From assembly GCA_013368325.1 (NCBI GenBank), contig JAACJK010000003.1, positions 868,001 through 932,000 on the forward strand: 64,000 nt of DNA. Reading direction: 5' to 3'. Within the stretch, counting starts at the first letter, position 1; every line of letters starts with the position of its first letter. Positions 34,324 through 48,696 of the stretch are shown piece by piece. A program made the translations under genes and the position numbers. Source of the stretch: Ephemerocybe angulata. Its lineage: Eukaryota; Basidiomycota; Agaricomycetes; Agaricales; Psathyrellaceae. Under the pieces are notes generated by a model that ran no database searches, was not told the origin of the DNA, and saw only the letters and a program-made list of their open reading frames with translations.

Positions 34324-35556
34324 AGCATGGCCCATATCCTTCCTCTTTCCCTTTGAGGGAGAAGCTCTTTTGATTGACGATAGGCTGATGTCAAAGACGG
34401 ACAGAAACGAGAGGGTGCAGAGGTGAATGGGGCCCGATCCTTATTTATTGCACGGAGTCGCGAAGTTACCTGGGTTCCTGGCGGAGTTCAGAGAAAATGG
34501 GGCTTCGCAATACGCTGGTGCGATAGTTACAGCCAACTCCCTCGATTCCTTCGGCCTGCTCCCCTCTGCTTTGCAGCTCTTGGCCACGCTAATATGTATG
34601 GAACCAAATGGTTGAGAGGAGTGGTTTGAAGGGGTTGATCTTTTCCTCCTCTCAGGTATTTCGCAACAGGATATATGTGTCTGACACACAGTCTCTGCAT
34701 AAATGTACTACCAATTCATTTACTAATAGAACCCAGCGGTGTATCAATATGTAAATTCGGTACCCTTTTAACCAAGACAATGTTCAAGTTTACTCTCTGT
34801 CACGATGAGGCCCTATAGCTCCTAGTTTCCATCAAGGGCCCAAGGGGTTAATTACGTTCCCATACCCTCTACTGAGTCTACATGCCCGTCAGGCGCCGGG
34901 GTTGCGTCACTGACACTAATAGACGCCCACGGCATCATATGATGCGCCTCAGGCTGTCAGCTCGCTTCCCACCATCAAACTTGCAAGGGACATCAAACGG
35001 CGGGCTCAATGTCGCATAAATGCTAACTTCTAACCGCATACCAGCTTCTCGCAAGCGCAATACTGTCAAGTGTTTACAACCCGTACTCATGATCACAGCT
35101 GTGTTAGTTGAAGCTAGACCCAGGCTTATCGCGAATCCTTTGGAACAGGGCTGAAGTTGGTGGAAGTTTCAAGTTGGCCTCTATAAACGACGAATCTTCC
35201 GGATTACCGAGCGGTTGTACGTTTGCATGGTAAGTGCCTGGCTGAGTGACAATTAAACGCCGACCTTTTCGCATGTTCCGTGTTACCTGGAGATCTTTTT
35301 CTACCTTTATGTACTGGCACTGACTTCCGAGGCCTGTCGGCGCGAGAACTTCTCCTTGCTGTTTTCTGCTTGAAGTGATGTGGCATAGGGCTTCATGGTC
35401 TGGCCCATCCGATATCCTAACCGGAACGTGAGTTTCATACGTACCCTTTGATCTCAGTTCAATCATGCCCATAAGAAGGGATTCTGCCATCGGTTATATC
35501 CTCTTTCTTTTCCTTGAAAGGGGTATCGATCCTTTCGTCCCTTTTCTCTACTTACT
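34324..35556. other. Intergenic region
   Basis: No gene can be supported. A 14-bp perfect palindrome (GCATCATATGATGC) sits at 34932-34945. A 128-codon minus-strand frame (35104-35490) has no motif and is not annotated as a gene. Confidence 0.45.
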
Positions 35557-36721
35557 ATGTCGTGTCCGCGGTGCCAACAAGGCCGTTTCCTCCCTGGCGA
35601 GCCCAAAGGCTCCATCCAAACAGACTTTGCCGGCGCCTACCTCGCCACACCAAGCACAAACACCCATCCAAAACGCGCAGTCCTCCTCCTGAGCGACGTC
35701 TATGGCCTTGCCATTCCCAACCCTAAAATCATAGCGGACGAAATAGCGGAAAAACTGGAGTGCGAGGTCTGGGTTCCCGACTACTTCAAAGGTTCGTTTC
35801 CCATCCAGTCATCGCGTCTGCCGATTCAGGGGCACAGACGAAAGTGGTTGACCGCGCGCTTGGGTTCTAGGGAGGCCTCTGTTCCACCCAAGTGGGATGG
35901 AGATACCGTCTAAGCCGGACGAGCGGTTGTCGGCCTGGGAGTGGGTAAGGTGGTTCTGCTCAAATATTGTGCCAAACCTCGGGGCGCATTGGGCTAGCAG
36001 ACCGTCTGTTGCCGATCGGAGGGTTGCTGAGGTGCGTCTACAATACGCCATTAAATACATTTCTGATGGTTGACCATTATACCTACCTTCACAGCTCGTA
36101 TCCCTGATAAGGGAGAAGAGAAATTACGAGAAGATTGGAGCATTTGGGTGAGCAAGATTAGCGCAAGATGGACTGAGATGCGCACGAACTCAGCCGGCGT
36201 GATGGCACGCTTTAGGCATTGTTACGGAGGATCGACCTGCATTCGTCTCGGGGGCACCGACCTCTTCAACAGTGTTGTCATCTGCCACCCCGGCCCTTTC
36301 TCCATGAAGCAGGTCCAAGCCGTCAAGGTCCCTATCTCATGGGTGTGCGCCGAATGTGATTACTCTTGGCCAATCCGCGACACTGCTTTAATCGGACTGA
36401 CGGACTGACCCGATTATTCTAGACGACGAGTTCTTCCCGGACACAACAAAACAGAAATGCAAAGCCGAGCTCGCAGGGCGGGAAGGAACACCGCGGTTCG
36501 TGGACTACGAGTTCGTCGAATACAAGGGTACGATAACCCCTTCCCTTTATCGCCGTTGTACCTCACGAATCAACGTTCCATCTCCTTGCACAGGCACAAC
36601 CCACGGCTTCGCATGTCGCCCTGACCACGATTACCCAGATGTCGTAGACGCCTACAACAAGGCGTTAGACCAGATCGCCGGATGGTTCGAAAATACGCTC
36701 GTGCTCGACTCCAAGGAATAG
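35557..36721 (+). CDS. Dienelactone hydrolase family protein
   Basis: ATG 35557 opens MSCPRCQQGRFLPGEPKGSI. The alpha/beta-hydrolase core shows KRAVLLLSDVYGLAIPNPKI, CEVWVPDYFKG, then IGAFGHCYGGSTC. The Cys in GHCYGG is the nucleophile, assembled by an intron that ends in ctttag before 36217. CAEDDEFFP supplies the Asp and GTTHGFACRP the His. All three triad residues of the Cys-His-Asp dienelactone hydrolases are therefore present. The protein ends IAGWFENTLVLDSKE. Such enzymes open lactone or ester bonds; in fungi, substrates range from muconolactone-type intermediates to unknown metabolites. Four to five introns. It is cytosolic, with no signal peptide. Confidence 0.9.
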
Positions 36722-37739
36722 ACCGGAGTATCTGGCATTCGACGGTCTGTAACCTGCCCAACCTATACAATATGAATTAGATCACGATCATTAAAGGTCA
36801 GCCATAGTAGATGATGAGAACCATATCTTCGCAGATTCAGAAGGCGCGTAGAGGTGAAGGTAAACCGGTATATGGATAGCAAAGGATATACATACAATGA
36901 GAGAGACGGATAAGGGAGAATGAGACTGCATCCAGAAGATGAGAGAGAGAGAGAGAGAGGGAAAGAAGGTGACAGACCATGACTCTATGTGCATGCGCCA
37001 GAACGCAGCGTCTATTAATCCCAAAAACTAGGTGAGAGAGGGAAGGTCAATTGAGGCCAGGCTGAAGAGCATGAAGGAAGAGAGGAGATCGAAAGTGAGC
37101 CGAGATGGGGAACGGAGCGATCCGAGAACCAAGGAGTGGAAAGAGAGAGAATCAGAAGGGATGATTGGATGGTTGTGCATGTAGGTGTACATGAATTAAG
37201 GAATCGTATGTGGGGTCATCAAGGGATCATGGTCTAATGTAGCAGTTGCATGTTATAAATAAGTCTATGTGGTTGGGTAAAGGGGAGGAAAGGAAGAAGA
37301 AGCGAGAAGGGAAGAATAAGATAACAAGGGCGGGTGGATACACGCAGGTGCGAGGTATCGAAGGAGGAAAGAAAGAGAGACGAGAGTGGTGAGTAAATCT
37401 ATATGAGAGGTGCCGAGAAATGAATGAGGAAGATGAGTGAGGAGGGAAATGTATAAATAGCTTGAGATCATGACGTGCATAGCAAGGGGGATTCAATCGA
37501 CCAGGCGAACGAAATGTCACTTTTGAGAGAGGGAGAGAAAATGAGGTACGATCCAGAGAAAAGAAAAGAAGGAAAGAAGAGAAAAGAAACATAAAAGAGA
37601 GTAGGAAGAAATCTATATCTAGGTTCCACTAGCTATCCACCCAACGACCTCAACGAAACCGAACATCCGCATCACCATCCATCCAAGCACTGAAAACCAT
37701 AGCGGGCCGACAGCAGGTGTTTAAGCAGGCAGGGTACTC
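36722..37739. other. Purine-rich intergenic region; CU-rich 3' flank of cre1
   Basis: The plus strand is strongly purine-biased from about 36890 to 37600, so the cre1 transcript, if it extends here, would carry a long CU-rich 3' UTR. Open frames on the minus strand are low-complexity Ser/Phe/Leu artefacts of this bias. Confidence 0.5.
36941..36959. repeat. GA dinucleotide microsatellite
   Basis: Uninterrupted GA repeats (nine to ten units) inside a larger purine-rich tract. Confidence 0.9.
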
Positions 37740-40937
<3,198 letters not shown>

Positions 40938-41640
40938 TGTGGTGTATTCTGTTGGGGATGGTGGTGGTTGAAGAACAAGAGGGACGAGCGTCCCAGACTT
41001 GGTGCTGGAACGAGGAGGAGAATGGCGACCCCACAGGAAGTGACAAGAAAAGTCCGGGGAAGGGCCGACCAGCAATAAAGAGCTGGCGTGGGAAGTATAC
41101 TCCATTCCCGGATCGGCCCGAAGGCAATCGATAGAAAAATGCAAAAAACCCGCACACGTTTGACGTTTCTACCCCGCATCCGGGAAAATTGATCGTGATT
41201 GCATGTGAATGCAGGGATCGTCTCCCACTTTGGGCGAAATCGTGGCCAATTTGGGCTCGCCCCATGCCTGTTTCTTCATCCTTCCTCCGTGATTTTTGCA
41301 TGGCCCCATATGCTAGCCCCCGCCGTCTCACGTGGGCTTGGCCTGGCTTGGCCCGTCCCCAAACTTTCTTCCTCGGAGCGGGGAACTGTCTCTTTGAAAA
41401 TAGCGTTTCTCCGAGATGTCCCTTCTCCTGGGCACTTCAGGCTGCACTACGACGTGGCATCCCAAGCACAACCCCACTTCGCACTGTCACATCACCCTGG
41501 AACTGATTGTTGCGCGCTCGACCGCGAAATGTAGAGACATCGCACCGTGCCGTCAATTTCCTCGATGCATCGAGGCCTCCGATCTCAGTTCTAGCTTCGA
41601 AGTACCACAGCGGGGCCCCAGTTTCATTGTCACGTCAATC
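40938..41640. promoter_or_regulatory. Upstream region of cre1 with GCGGGG (SYGGRG-type) boxes
   Basis: GCGGGG occurs at 41172-41177 (minus strand), 41378-41383 and 41610-41615 (plus strand). These match the consensus SYGGRG bound by CreA/Mig1 proteins, so autoregulation is possible. No gene is seen in the interval. Confidence 0.4.
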
Positions 41641-43165
41641 ACACGGCAGTTTCTCTCCAAAAGCATGGATACTTCGGGCGGGCTTCTTTCTCCTCGCTAT
41701 ATTTGGGCATGCACATTCCGCGAACAGTAATTCCCTCGAAGAAATGTGATATTCGGCGAGCTTGACCCTGCGAGACAGTCTTGATCGACCGTGCCTAGCC
41801 TTGGCCATACTGCATGGGACGGGGGATTGGACTCGTTACGCATTCATCTATTGTTGGTGGATGGGTCTTCTTTGGAATCACGAGAACTAGATTTCAGCTC
41901 TCTAGACTATGATCTACCGAGGATTCCACTGTTGTTTGCGTTGTCGAATGACCCAGGAGGAACAGGTGTGCAACTCGATGCATATTACAGTCTGCTGATG
42001 GAGATAACAGGTCTGGCCCTGCCCCGAAAAATACCCGGGTTCTCTCTCAGTGGAGGGTACGTGGAAAGCCCAGTGGTGGTTCCTTTGACTGTGGCGGGTT
42101 GCTCATATCAATCCGAGTCCTCGAGGCCCGATACGGCTGGAATCTCGGCCACATATTTGACAGGTCTATTTCAAGGGTACAAGCCGGCTCCTTTACGAAG
42201 GGTTGTGGCTTCCACTAGTGAGTACAGTCTGGTACATTCGAGGCATAGATCTCTTATCTTCTAGTTCGACTTTCTCTATAGAAATTTGAATTGTACACCC
42301 TGGGACATGGCTCGCTACACTCGAAGGTCTTTACGGCACCATGGAAGTGTATGGTTGGCTCAAGGTTGGCTTCTCCTCGCTGCTCTTTGATAACGGCGGA
42401 CCTGCAATCATTACATGCCGTGGGCGACTGTCCTCGTGAAACTCACACCGCATGCAGGGTGACGACACACATTCTTAAAATGTGGCCCCTTGACCTGTGA
42501 CACGCTGGTAAGTAGGCTTTGGCGGTCAACTGTGTGGTATGTAGTGGGGCTTTTCTTTGACACGTTTAACTTCGACAAGTGTAAGATCTCTTGTCGGTCC
42601 CACTGCGCCTACGAGGGCATGCAACCCTGCGATTTGCGAAGATACTCCAGCCCCCACGGCGAAACTTCAAGGACCCCACGTACGTAACTCCTCGAGTCAA
42701 GATGAACAGTCTCTCCAGGTCTGATCAGTTTCTCGACTAGTGCTCCTTGCGGACCTTGCCCCCTGATTAAAGAATCCTGGTGTTGTGATGGCCGTTGAGA
42801 CTGGTGGTGAATCTGGCACGACGTAAGACTTAAGTCCTTTTATCTCCGTATCGATTCACCCCAAACTGCGCTCTACAGTGTCCAGGCAGCATCAACGACC
42901 CCACTCTGATAGTTACTGTTCGTCGCAAGCATCTGAAAAGAAGGTTGGTGATGAGGGCAGGTTTCTGCACCGCAATGATCCCCACAGCAAGAAACCTACT
43001 AACAGATTTCAGTGACAGTTGCCACATATTTCGACCCTCGATACCTATTCCCTCCATCAAACCCAAGCCTGCAGGTGCGCGTCCCTAAAGAGGCAACTGT
43101 CATCTTTTTAGCGCCTATCTACTGGTTCGGCGCTCACGACACTCACGTACTATGTGACCGCTAAG
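41641..43165 (+). CDS. Possible multi-exon gene of unknown function
   Basis: A hydrophobic, signal-like segment (AGFFLLAIFGHAHSANS, about 41670-41720) precedes a long open stretch (41791-42220) reading SLRIHLLLVDGSSLESRELD through LLMEITGLALPRKIPGFSLS and ATYLTGLFQGYKPAP. A GT-AG intron (about 42219-42281) leads to KFELYTLGHGSLHSKVFTAP. Further coding-like pieces are CPGSINDPTLIVTVRRKHLK (about 42890-42955) and VATYFDPRYLFPPSNPSLQV (about 43019-43080). I could not build a full model, and the start codon is not identified. It may be a secreted or membrane protein gene, or a decaying one. Confidence 0.3.
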
Positions 43166-45252
43166 AAGCAGGGAAGGTCCCCTGTCTTCGCAATCTAACC
43201 CTTCTACAGCCTTCTACACGCACTTATCCTTGACAGTGCTTCCCCTTCCAGGAAGAACCACGGACTTACGGGTCCCTTCTTGCATGGCGGGCTGGGAGCG
43301 CGAACGTTTTCGGTAACCGATGCCACAGCTTGCCATGTTCAAGGTTGGGCCGGCATCATACCTATGAGCGCAATATTCCTTCGAGAAACCGAAGGTTTTG
43401 AATGCTATCCTTTACACCTTCTACTTGTACATATGGTTAACCTTTACTTCCTCAGACTATCCATCAAGGGTGCAAGGGAGAATCACGGACTTTCGCAGAT
43501 TGGAGGCTTCGTGCGGCCAGCCTGAGGTTGACCGAGCGACTGACCGCCTTGCGGCAACGTGCAGCGCTCCCGAGTCCCGGGATCGAACGTTCAATTCCGT
43601 ACTCCGAACGCGCACATGTCCTCGTTCCGGCTTCTGTGGCGCTGCCCGTCTCGTTTCTCGAATCCGGGTGCAGATGTGTTTCTGCATGGGTGCAGATCTG
43701 TGCAGATGACCCGCGACCGAGGAGGTTTCGGATGTAATAATCTTTTGATGAGCACAAAAAGGCGCCCAAACTGCGTACTGGCGAGAGCTATTGGGATGCG
43801 CGCTAATGATCCAAGGTAGATACGAAGTTGCGTTACAACTCGAGATGTTGCGATGAAGACGGTAGCAATCTCGCTGAGCACTTCTACTAACGTTATGTCG
43901 ATAATTGAATCCGGCGGGATTGGCACGGCCGTGGTCCTGGAATGCTAAGTTTCCGTTCTCAGATAGCAATGTGCATGATGCTGTTCAATTATTGAACAAA
44001 TGTATTCGCCTGACATTGAAGCATTATACGTTAGACGAGATACTAATGCGGCGTAGCGCTTCTCCTGTGTGAAGCGAGGAAGCTGGGCTTCGACAAACTG
44101 CAGACATACACATGATTTATGTGGCCAAGAACCCCGTCTTTCCCGGTTTCTGCCTCGGTGTGGAAGACAACGTAAGTTCCACATACATGTAGAGCTGAAC
44201 ATCCCAGGGGCCTGGCTTTGGACGCGAAGAGAAGAAATTCTTCGTTATCTTTTTGTCGTTTATGGGATGACAAGCGCAGGTATCAGCATATTTCTGTGAT
44301 GTGAGCGGTATGTCCTTTAGGATTCCACGGTAGCGGCGAACTCACCACTCCTATGGACACGCCACGGTCAGTAGAATAGATAAGCTATCGTTTCGTGAGT
44401 ATTAAGCACAGAATTTTAGCACGCCTAAGTGACTCGATGTGCTCGAGAAGTGGATCAACCAAATTAAAACGGCTATCGCTGCAGGCTTAACGGAGGGCCG
44501 CATATTTATCCATGGAAGCCATTTCAGGAGACTATTGGACGCGCTCATCGGTCAACTCGCACAACCTTGTCCTTCGAAGGGTGCACCACAAGAGATAAGC
44601 CAAGGATAACATGAGAGAACCCTACCCACTCCGTTAACGTTACAAACTTTGGTTAAACTATCGCTGACATACTGTAGGTATAATTAGTCCAGACTTTCTC
44701 AGTAACCTTCCTAGAATTCCTCATACGCCAGTGCGTGGGTGGGGGAACCTCGGAGCGGCATCGAGTTCTACACGCCCACGCTCATGTAGATCGGTCACCG
44801 CCCTCTACTTATCACGACGAGAGCTTCTGAGCGTTTAAGGGAATTCCGAATGTTATTACCTTTGCACGAGTTTATTCTGTATGTTGTCATGTCGGGGAAG
44901 CACTGAGCTTCTAAGTTCTGAGAACTTTCTCCATCCGGGGATTCATAAGGAGGATAAGATCTTGAAAGAACCCACCGAAGTCATTGGAAACACATAGGAT
45001 AACTTAGGCCTTCGCGCTTGGGGCCTGAGGCCTGAAGCATGAAGGGTGCATGGAAGACTTGCCTTGAATATAGGGATCAAACCCCCCACAAGCTGGCACG
45101 GCATGCTGTTTCTGAGCTATGCCAGGCGTCAGAGGTGGTTCTAAGAAAGAGGCGTTCTCTTTCTCGTTGTTGAGGTGGGGCGCCGCACTTAACTGTTCTG
45201 GGAACGAGGTTCGGGGGAGAGGGCCCGATTCCGACTCCAGAGGAAAAAAAGA
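43166..45252. other. Long region without a supported gene
   Basis: Only short frames rich in Arg/Ser/Cys occur on both strands. No transposase, reverse-transcriptase or terminal-repeat signature was seen. This is the poorest coding stretch of the right half. Confidence 0.5.
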
Positions 45253-45355
45253 AGTCCCCACCGTGGTTCGAACACGGGGCCTCGCGATGCTTGGCAGCAG
45301 TCCTGTGATTGCAGTGATTGCAATCGCACGCTCTAATCCACTGAGCTATGGAGAC
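45253..45355 (-). tRNA. tRNA-Cys(GCA) with a 29-nt intron
   Basis: Read on the minus strand, the acceptor stem GTCTCCA pairs with TGGGGAC. The D arm is GCTC...GAGC. The anticodon stem TGCGA/TCGCG encloses the loop TTGCAA-(intron)-A, giving anticodon GCA. The T arm is CCGTG-TTCGAAC-CACGG. The discriminator base is U, as in tRNA-Cys generally. A run of T residues directly downstream (plus-strand A run 45244-45250) serves as the Pol III terminator. The intron lies between positions 37 and 38 of the tRNA (45289-45317), the canonical site. Confidence 0.93.
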
Positions 45356-45650
45356 GTGTTAACCTTCACCCCAAATACAGTTATAGCCAAGGCCAAGCCA
45401 AGCGGGAACAAATTGGTTTCGTTCCGGCGGATTCGACCCAACCATCCTCTTCAGTCTACGTCCATGACGAAATCATCCTATGGACTCGAGACTTAGCCGG
45501 TCGACCTACCTTCACCCCAGAAGAATCACGAACCCAGTGGAAGGGCTCCTGAGAAATGGGTTTCCGTACTCGAGGTGGTTACAGTCGTAAAGAATTCGGG
45601 GCCTGAACTGACGGTTAACGCCTTCGTCTCACTGATCCAGGAGACTGCAG

Positions 45651-47708
45651 TCGCATACCTCTTGCGTAAATGCCTTGGCTTTCTCATCAGGCGATGGGCG
45701 TTTCCTTGCGAGTGGTGGTGACGGTGCGGCTGCTTTCCAGGGCCCCTAAACTATACGGCTGACCGAGCCGGTCTCTTTGTCTGCTTAGATCTACGCGTGA
45801 AGATATGGGACTTTCATCAGGAGAACCTCACAAGTCCTTCATGCGAGTTTGTAGGACCTGTAGTGAGTTATACGATTGTTATGAAAAGGCGCGCTGATAT
45901 GAACCAGCGAAGGGAAACATCTTTACGCTTGCGTTCTCCGCGAACAACCGTTACCTATACGCGTAGGCAATCCGCTAAATTGGGATTCGTTACGCTCATA
46001 CTGGGCTAAAGGGGAGGCGTCTGCGAAAGGGTGTATAGATATGACACATCAAACCTCGCCTCCGCTACTGTGTCGAAATCCCCAGAGGCGATTTACGTGG
46101 ACTCCATGGTAAGCGCCCGTGCACCGCGTAAGGACGACGTTCGCTGACTGTTTGCTAGGATAGCATAAGAGAGATCTCGTGCCACCCTTCAAATGAGAAC
46201 CTGTGTATCGTAGGAAGGTGTGCAGACGTCCGCTTTCAGCCGCCTCCATGCCTTACCTTTCCTCAGTGAAGATGGAACTGTTCGGCGCTATGACGCAAGG
46301 GTGTCCAGTACCAGTGGTGCGCCTCTGGAAGGCATCCTGCAATTGCAGTCAGAGATCACGGGTGTCGAATATCACCCTCGTATGGAGCACCTCTTTGTTA
46401 CGAGCGACAATAGAGGGAACGTCTGCCTCAGAGACGAAAGGATGGCATTCGGCTCATTGCCAGAACGTTCGGATGGTGGGGTCATGCGAGTGCGTACCAC
46501 AACACTTGATTATCTTCGAAATTATTTACGTTCCCAGTTCAATACGAAACTTAGTAAACGAAGTGCGAAGCATATTGTCAGACCCGAAGTCAGCAGCCTT
46601 TCGTTTGACCGAGAAGGTATGCACCGTTTGCAGAGATTTACACATTTGCAACCCTTGGCTAAGAATTTTAGGCGAAAGGCTTGCTTTGACCTTGTTGGTG
46701 AGTGTTTTCGAAGTCCATCGCCCCCGTTTCTCGTCCTCATCCACCAAAAGCATTACCTACCAACAATCTACACTATTTCGGACCCCAACCCGATAGCGAC
46801 ATGTAGCGGCGAATGTCTGCCAGATGGAAGTAAGGTTTCAGAAGGGCAGCGAACCTACGTGAATTCCTGCACAATGAAGGTACGATCCTCCATTTCCCAC
46901 GTGCAGCCTGAGGTTATCATGACGAGCACACTTCTTGTAGCATGGTCATTTCGGAGGTCCAGGCCTGGACTCAGATGCTTTCTACGGGGCTGGTTCCGAC
47001 GATTTCCGAGGTTATCTCTGGCGCATACCACCAACTTCCCAACTTTTGGAACAAAGAGTAGAGGTTTCTCCAGTGGATTGGTGGTCCGAAAAAGAACAGA
47101 TCGGCGTTGGTACGCGAGTGCCGCATGATATTTGCCTTATCGCCACTTACTTATCGAACAACGTGCGCCAGCGTTCACGGAGGGTTATTCGAACCCCAAA
47201 TATGTGCCGAAGGAGCTTTCCACACCTTTCTCTCGGCTGGGCGGACATCGGTCCATCGTTAACACGGTCATCTTCCACCCGCAATTATTACACGTTGTGA
47301 CTGCCGGGATTGAGAAGGATATCATTCTTCACAGTCCCACACCCGGTTCGCCCTGCACACAGAATCTCGCTGAAACCCCACAGGAGGTCCGAAGCATCTC
47401 GGAAGACGCTTCCGGGGACCGCTTGAACTATTTGCGCTCGCTCATGGGGGAGGTAACCGATGATGATCGAAACGAAGAGCACACAATAAGCATGTTCGAT
47501 CAGTGAGTTTGTCTCCTCATCTTCGCTGCTTGGATGACCGACCCGCATACTTACCTGCCGCAGTATCTTACGCGTGGAAGGGCGGGGCGATATTTTCAAA
47601 TCGAATAGGTGGATACCGACCTCAGATAGCTCTGAAGAAGATAACGAGGACTACGAAGATGGCACCACGGATTCCTCAGAAAATGACGATGCTTCCATAT
47701 TTTCTTAA
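45651..47708 (+). CDS. DCAF-type WD40-repeat protein (5' end not resolved)
   Basis: From an acceptor at 45650 the exons read SHTSCVNALAFSSGDGRFLA, LRVKIWDFHQENLTSP, DGTVRRYDARVSSTSG, ITGVEYHPRMEHLFVTSDNR, FRGYLWRIP, and GGHRSIVNTVIFHPQLLHVV followed by TAGIEKDIILHSPTPGSPC. The acidic tail is SEEDNEDYEDGTTDSSENDD, with the stop at 47706-47708. Order and wording match DCAF5/DCAF6-like proteins, substrate receptors of CUL4-DDB1 ubiquitin ligase. 'GHRSIVN...HP.LLH.vT.GIE..i.LHSP' is the last WD repeat in that family. About ten introns are needed. The first exon or two (start codon) should lie between 45360 and 45650, but I could not fix them. Confidence 0.8.
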
Positions 47709-48012
47709 CATGCCTGTCTATATTTGGCCCTGTACGTACCTTGAAAGCCCTGGATTTGTATTTCAGCTGCACAATGTGACATATTATGATGCTCTACACC
47801 CCTTCTACTCAGGAGTGCTTCTACCAGAACGAAACATAATGGCCTGTCGATTGTTGCATGTGTCAGCATATTTCCACATTCCCGGCGCCTACGGATTAGG
47901 CGCCGGGGACAACTATAACATCATTGTGAAAGGCGCCAGAAAAGTCTCGTTGTGGGGGCAAAAATACATTTGACTTATAAAACGAGAGGTTTGTACGGTA
48001 AGTTTGCTCTAC
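47709..48012. other. Short intergenic region containing a perfect hairpin
   Basis: No gene is supported. An inverted repeat at 47881-47907 is listed separately. Confidence 0.5.
47881..47907. repeat. Perfect 11-bp inverted repeat with 5-nt loop
   Basis: Arms CCCGGCGCCTA (47881-47891) and TAGGCGCCGGG (47897-47907) are exact reverse complements around loop CGGAT. It lies between the ends of the convergent WD40 gene and the NAD(P)-binding pseudogene. Confidence 0.85.
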
Positions 48013-48696
48013 TTACTTCTTCTGAGATGCAGCCTTCGCGAGTTCAGCGAACTCGGGTTTGATGCTCGCTAAGAGCACATCCTTACGGTCAAGTGGGTGG
48101 TTCCCATCCAAGGGCTCGCATGGGCGCCCCGAAAAAGGCTTTCCAGAAGTTCTATTTGGGTCCATCCCTGAGATTTAGATCGTCTCCACGGACAAAGTAC
48201 AACCATTGCTTACCCCGAAAGCTCATGTAGGGCCTTCCCCAAGCCTTCCCTATAGCATCAGCACGCTCAATCTAGCTAAGCTCGAAGCTCTCGACGAAGT
48301 AGAACCCGCCTCGGCCGTGCCCAGTAGATTCGGGGTCCTTCCTGATGGCGTTAAGGAGAGTAGACCTTCGCAGCTGGATTCGAGATCGTAAATGGGCTAT
48401 GAGAGCTTCAGAAAGGTTCTTACTGTCAACGTTGCTTACGTGGGGTTACACATTGTTGCCCAGTCCGATATACCCTGCTCTCTTCCAACCAAGAGCATCC
48501 AAATAGGGATTTGGATAGACCGAGTATGCTGGACCCCAGCTTTGAGGAGGGGGCCCATCAATAGGTGGACCGAAGATGGTTCCTCTGTAGACATCGGACT
48601 GCTGCGAAGTAGCCACGGGACGAACCATTGTGGTAGCAATGTCAGCCTCCGAGGCAAGCTTGGTGAGAAGAGCGTGGTCATCATGGCTGCCGACGA
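48013..48696 (-). pseudogene. Decayed NAD(P)-binding (NmrA/epimerase-like) protein gene
   Basis: On the minus strand an acceptor (ctaacttgacag) precedes VVGSHDDHALLTKLASEADI, a block I know from fungal NAD(P)-binding Rossmann proteins. Text then jumps to YRGTIFGPPIDGPPPQSWGP, ALGWKRAGYIGLGNNV and NVDSKNLSEA. Next come RKDPESTGHGRGGFYFVESF with an in-frame stop just after, and a final RKDVLLASIKPEFAELAKAA ending at the stop codon at 48013. Missing are the N-terminal nucleotide-binding Gly motif and the segment that normally follows SEADI; several frames and stops break the C-terminal half. I therefore call it a 5'-truncated, mutated copy. No intact copy is present in the window. Confidence 0.55.

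Noticed and set aside
35104..35490. 128-codon minus-strand open frame with ATG, divergent from the dienelactone hydrolase gene
   Set aside because: There is no motif, no introns in an intron-rich genome, and it lies in the probable promoter region; not enough to call a gene.
43550..43640. tRNA T-loop-like text (GTTCGAT on the minus strand)
   Set aside because: The flanking bases do not form a T stem, and no acceptor or anticodon stem can be folded.
47503..47973. Plus-strand frame of 156 codons overlapping the WD40 C-terminus
   Set aside because: The true WD40 frame, joined by a clean intron, ends at 47708 with a conserved-type acidic tail; the other frame is a shadow.
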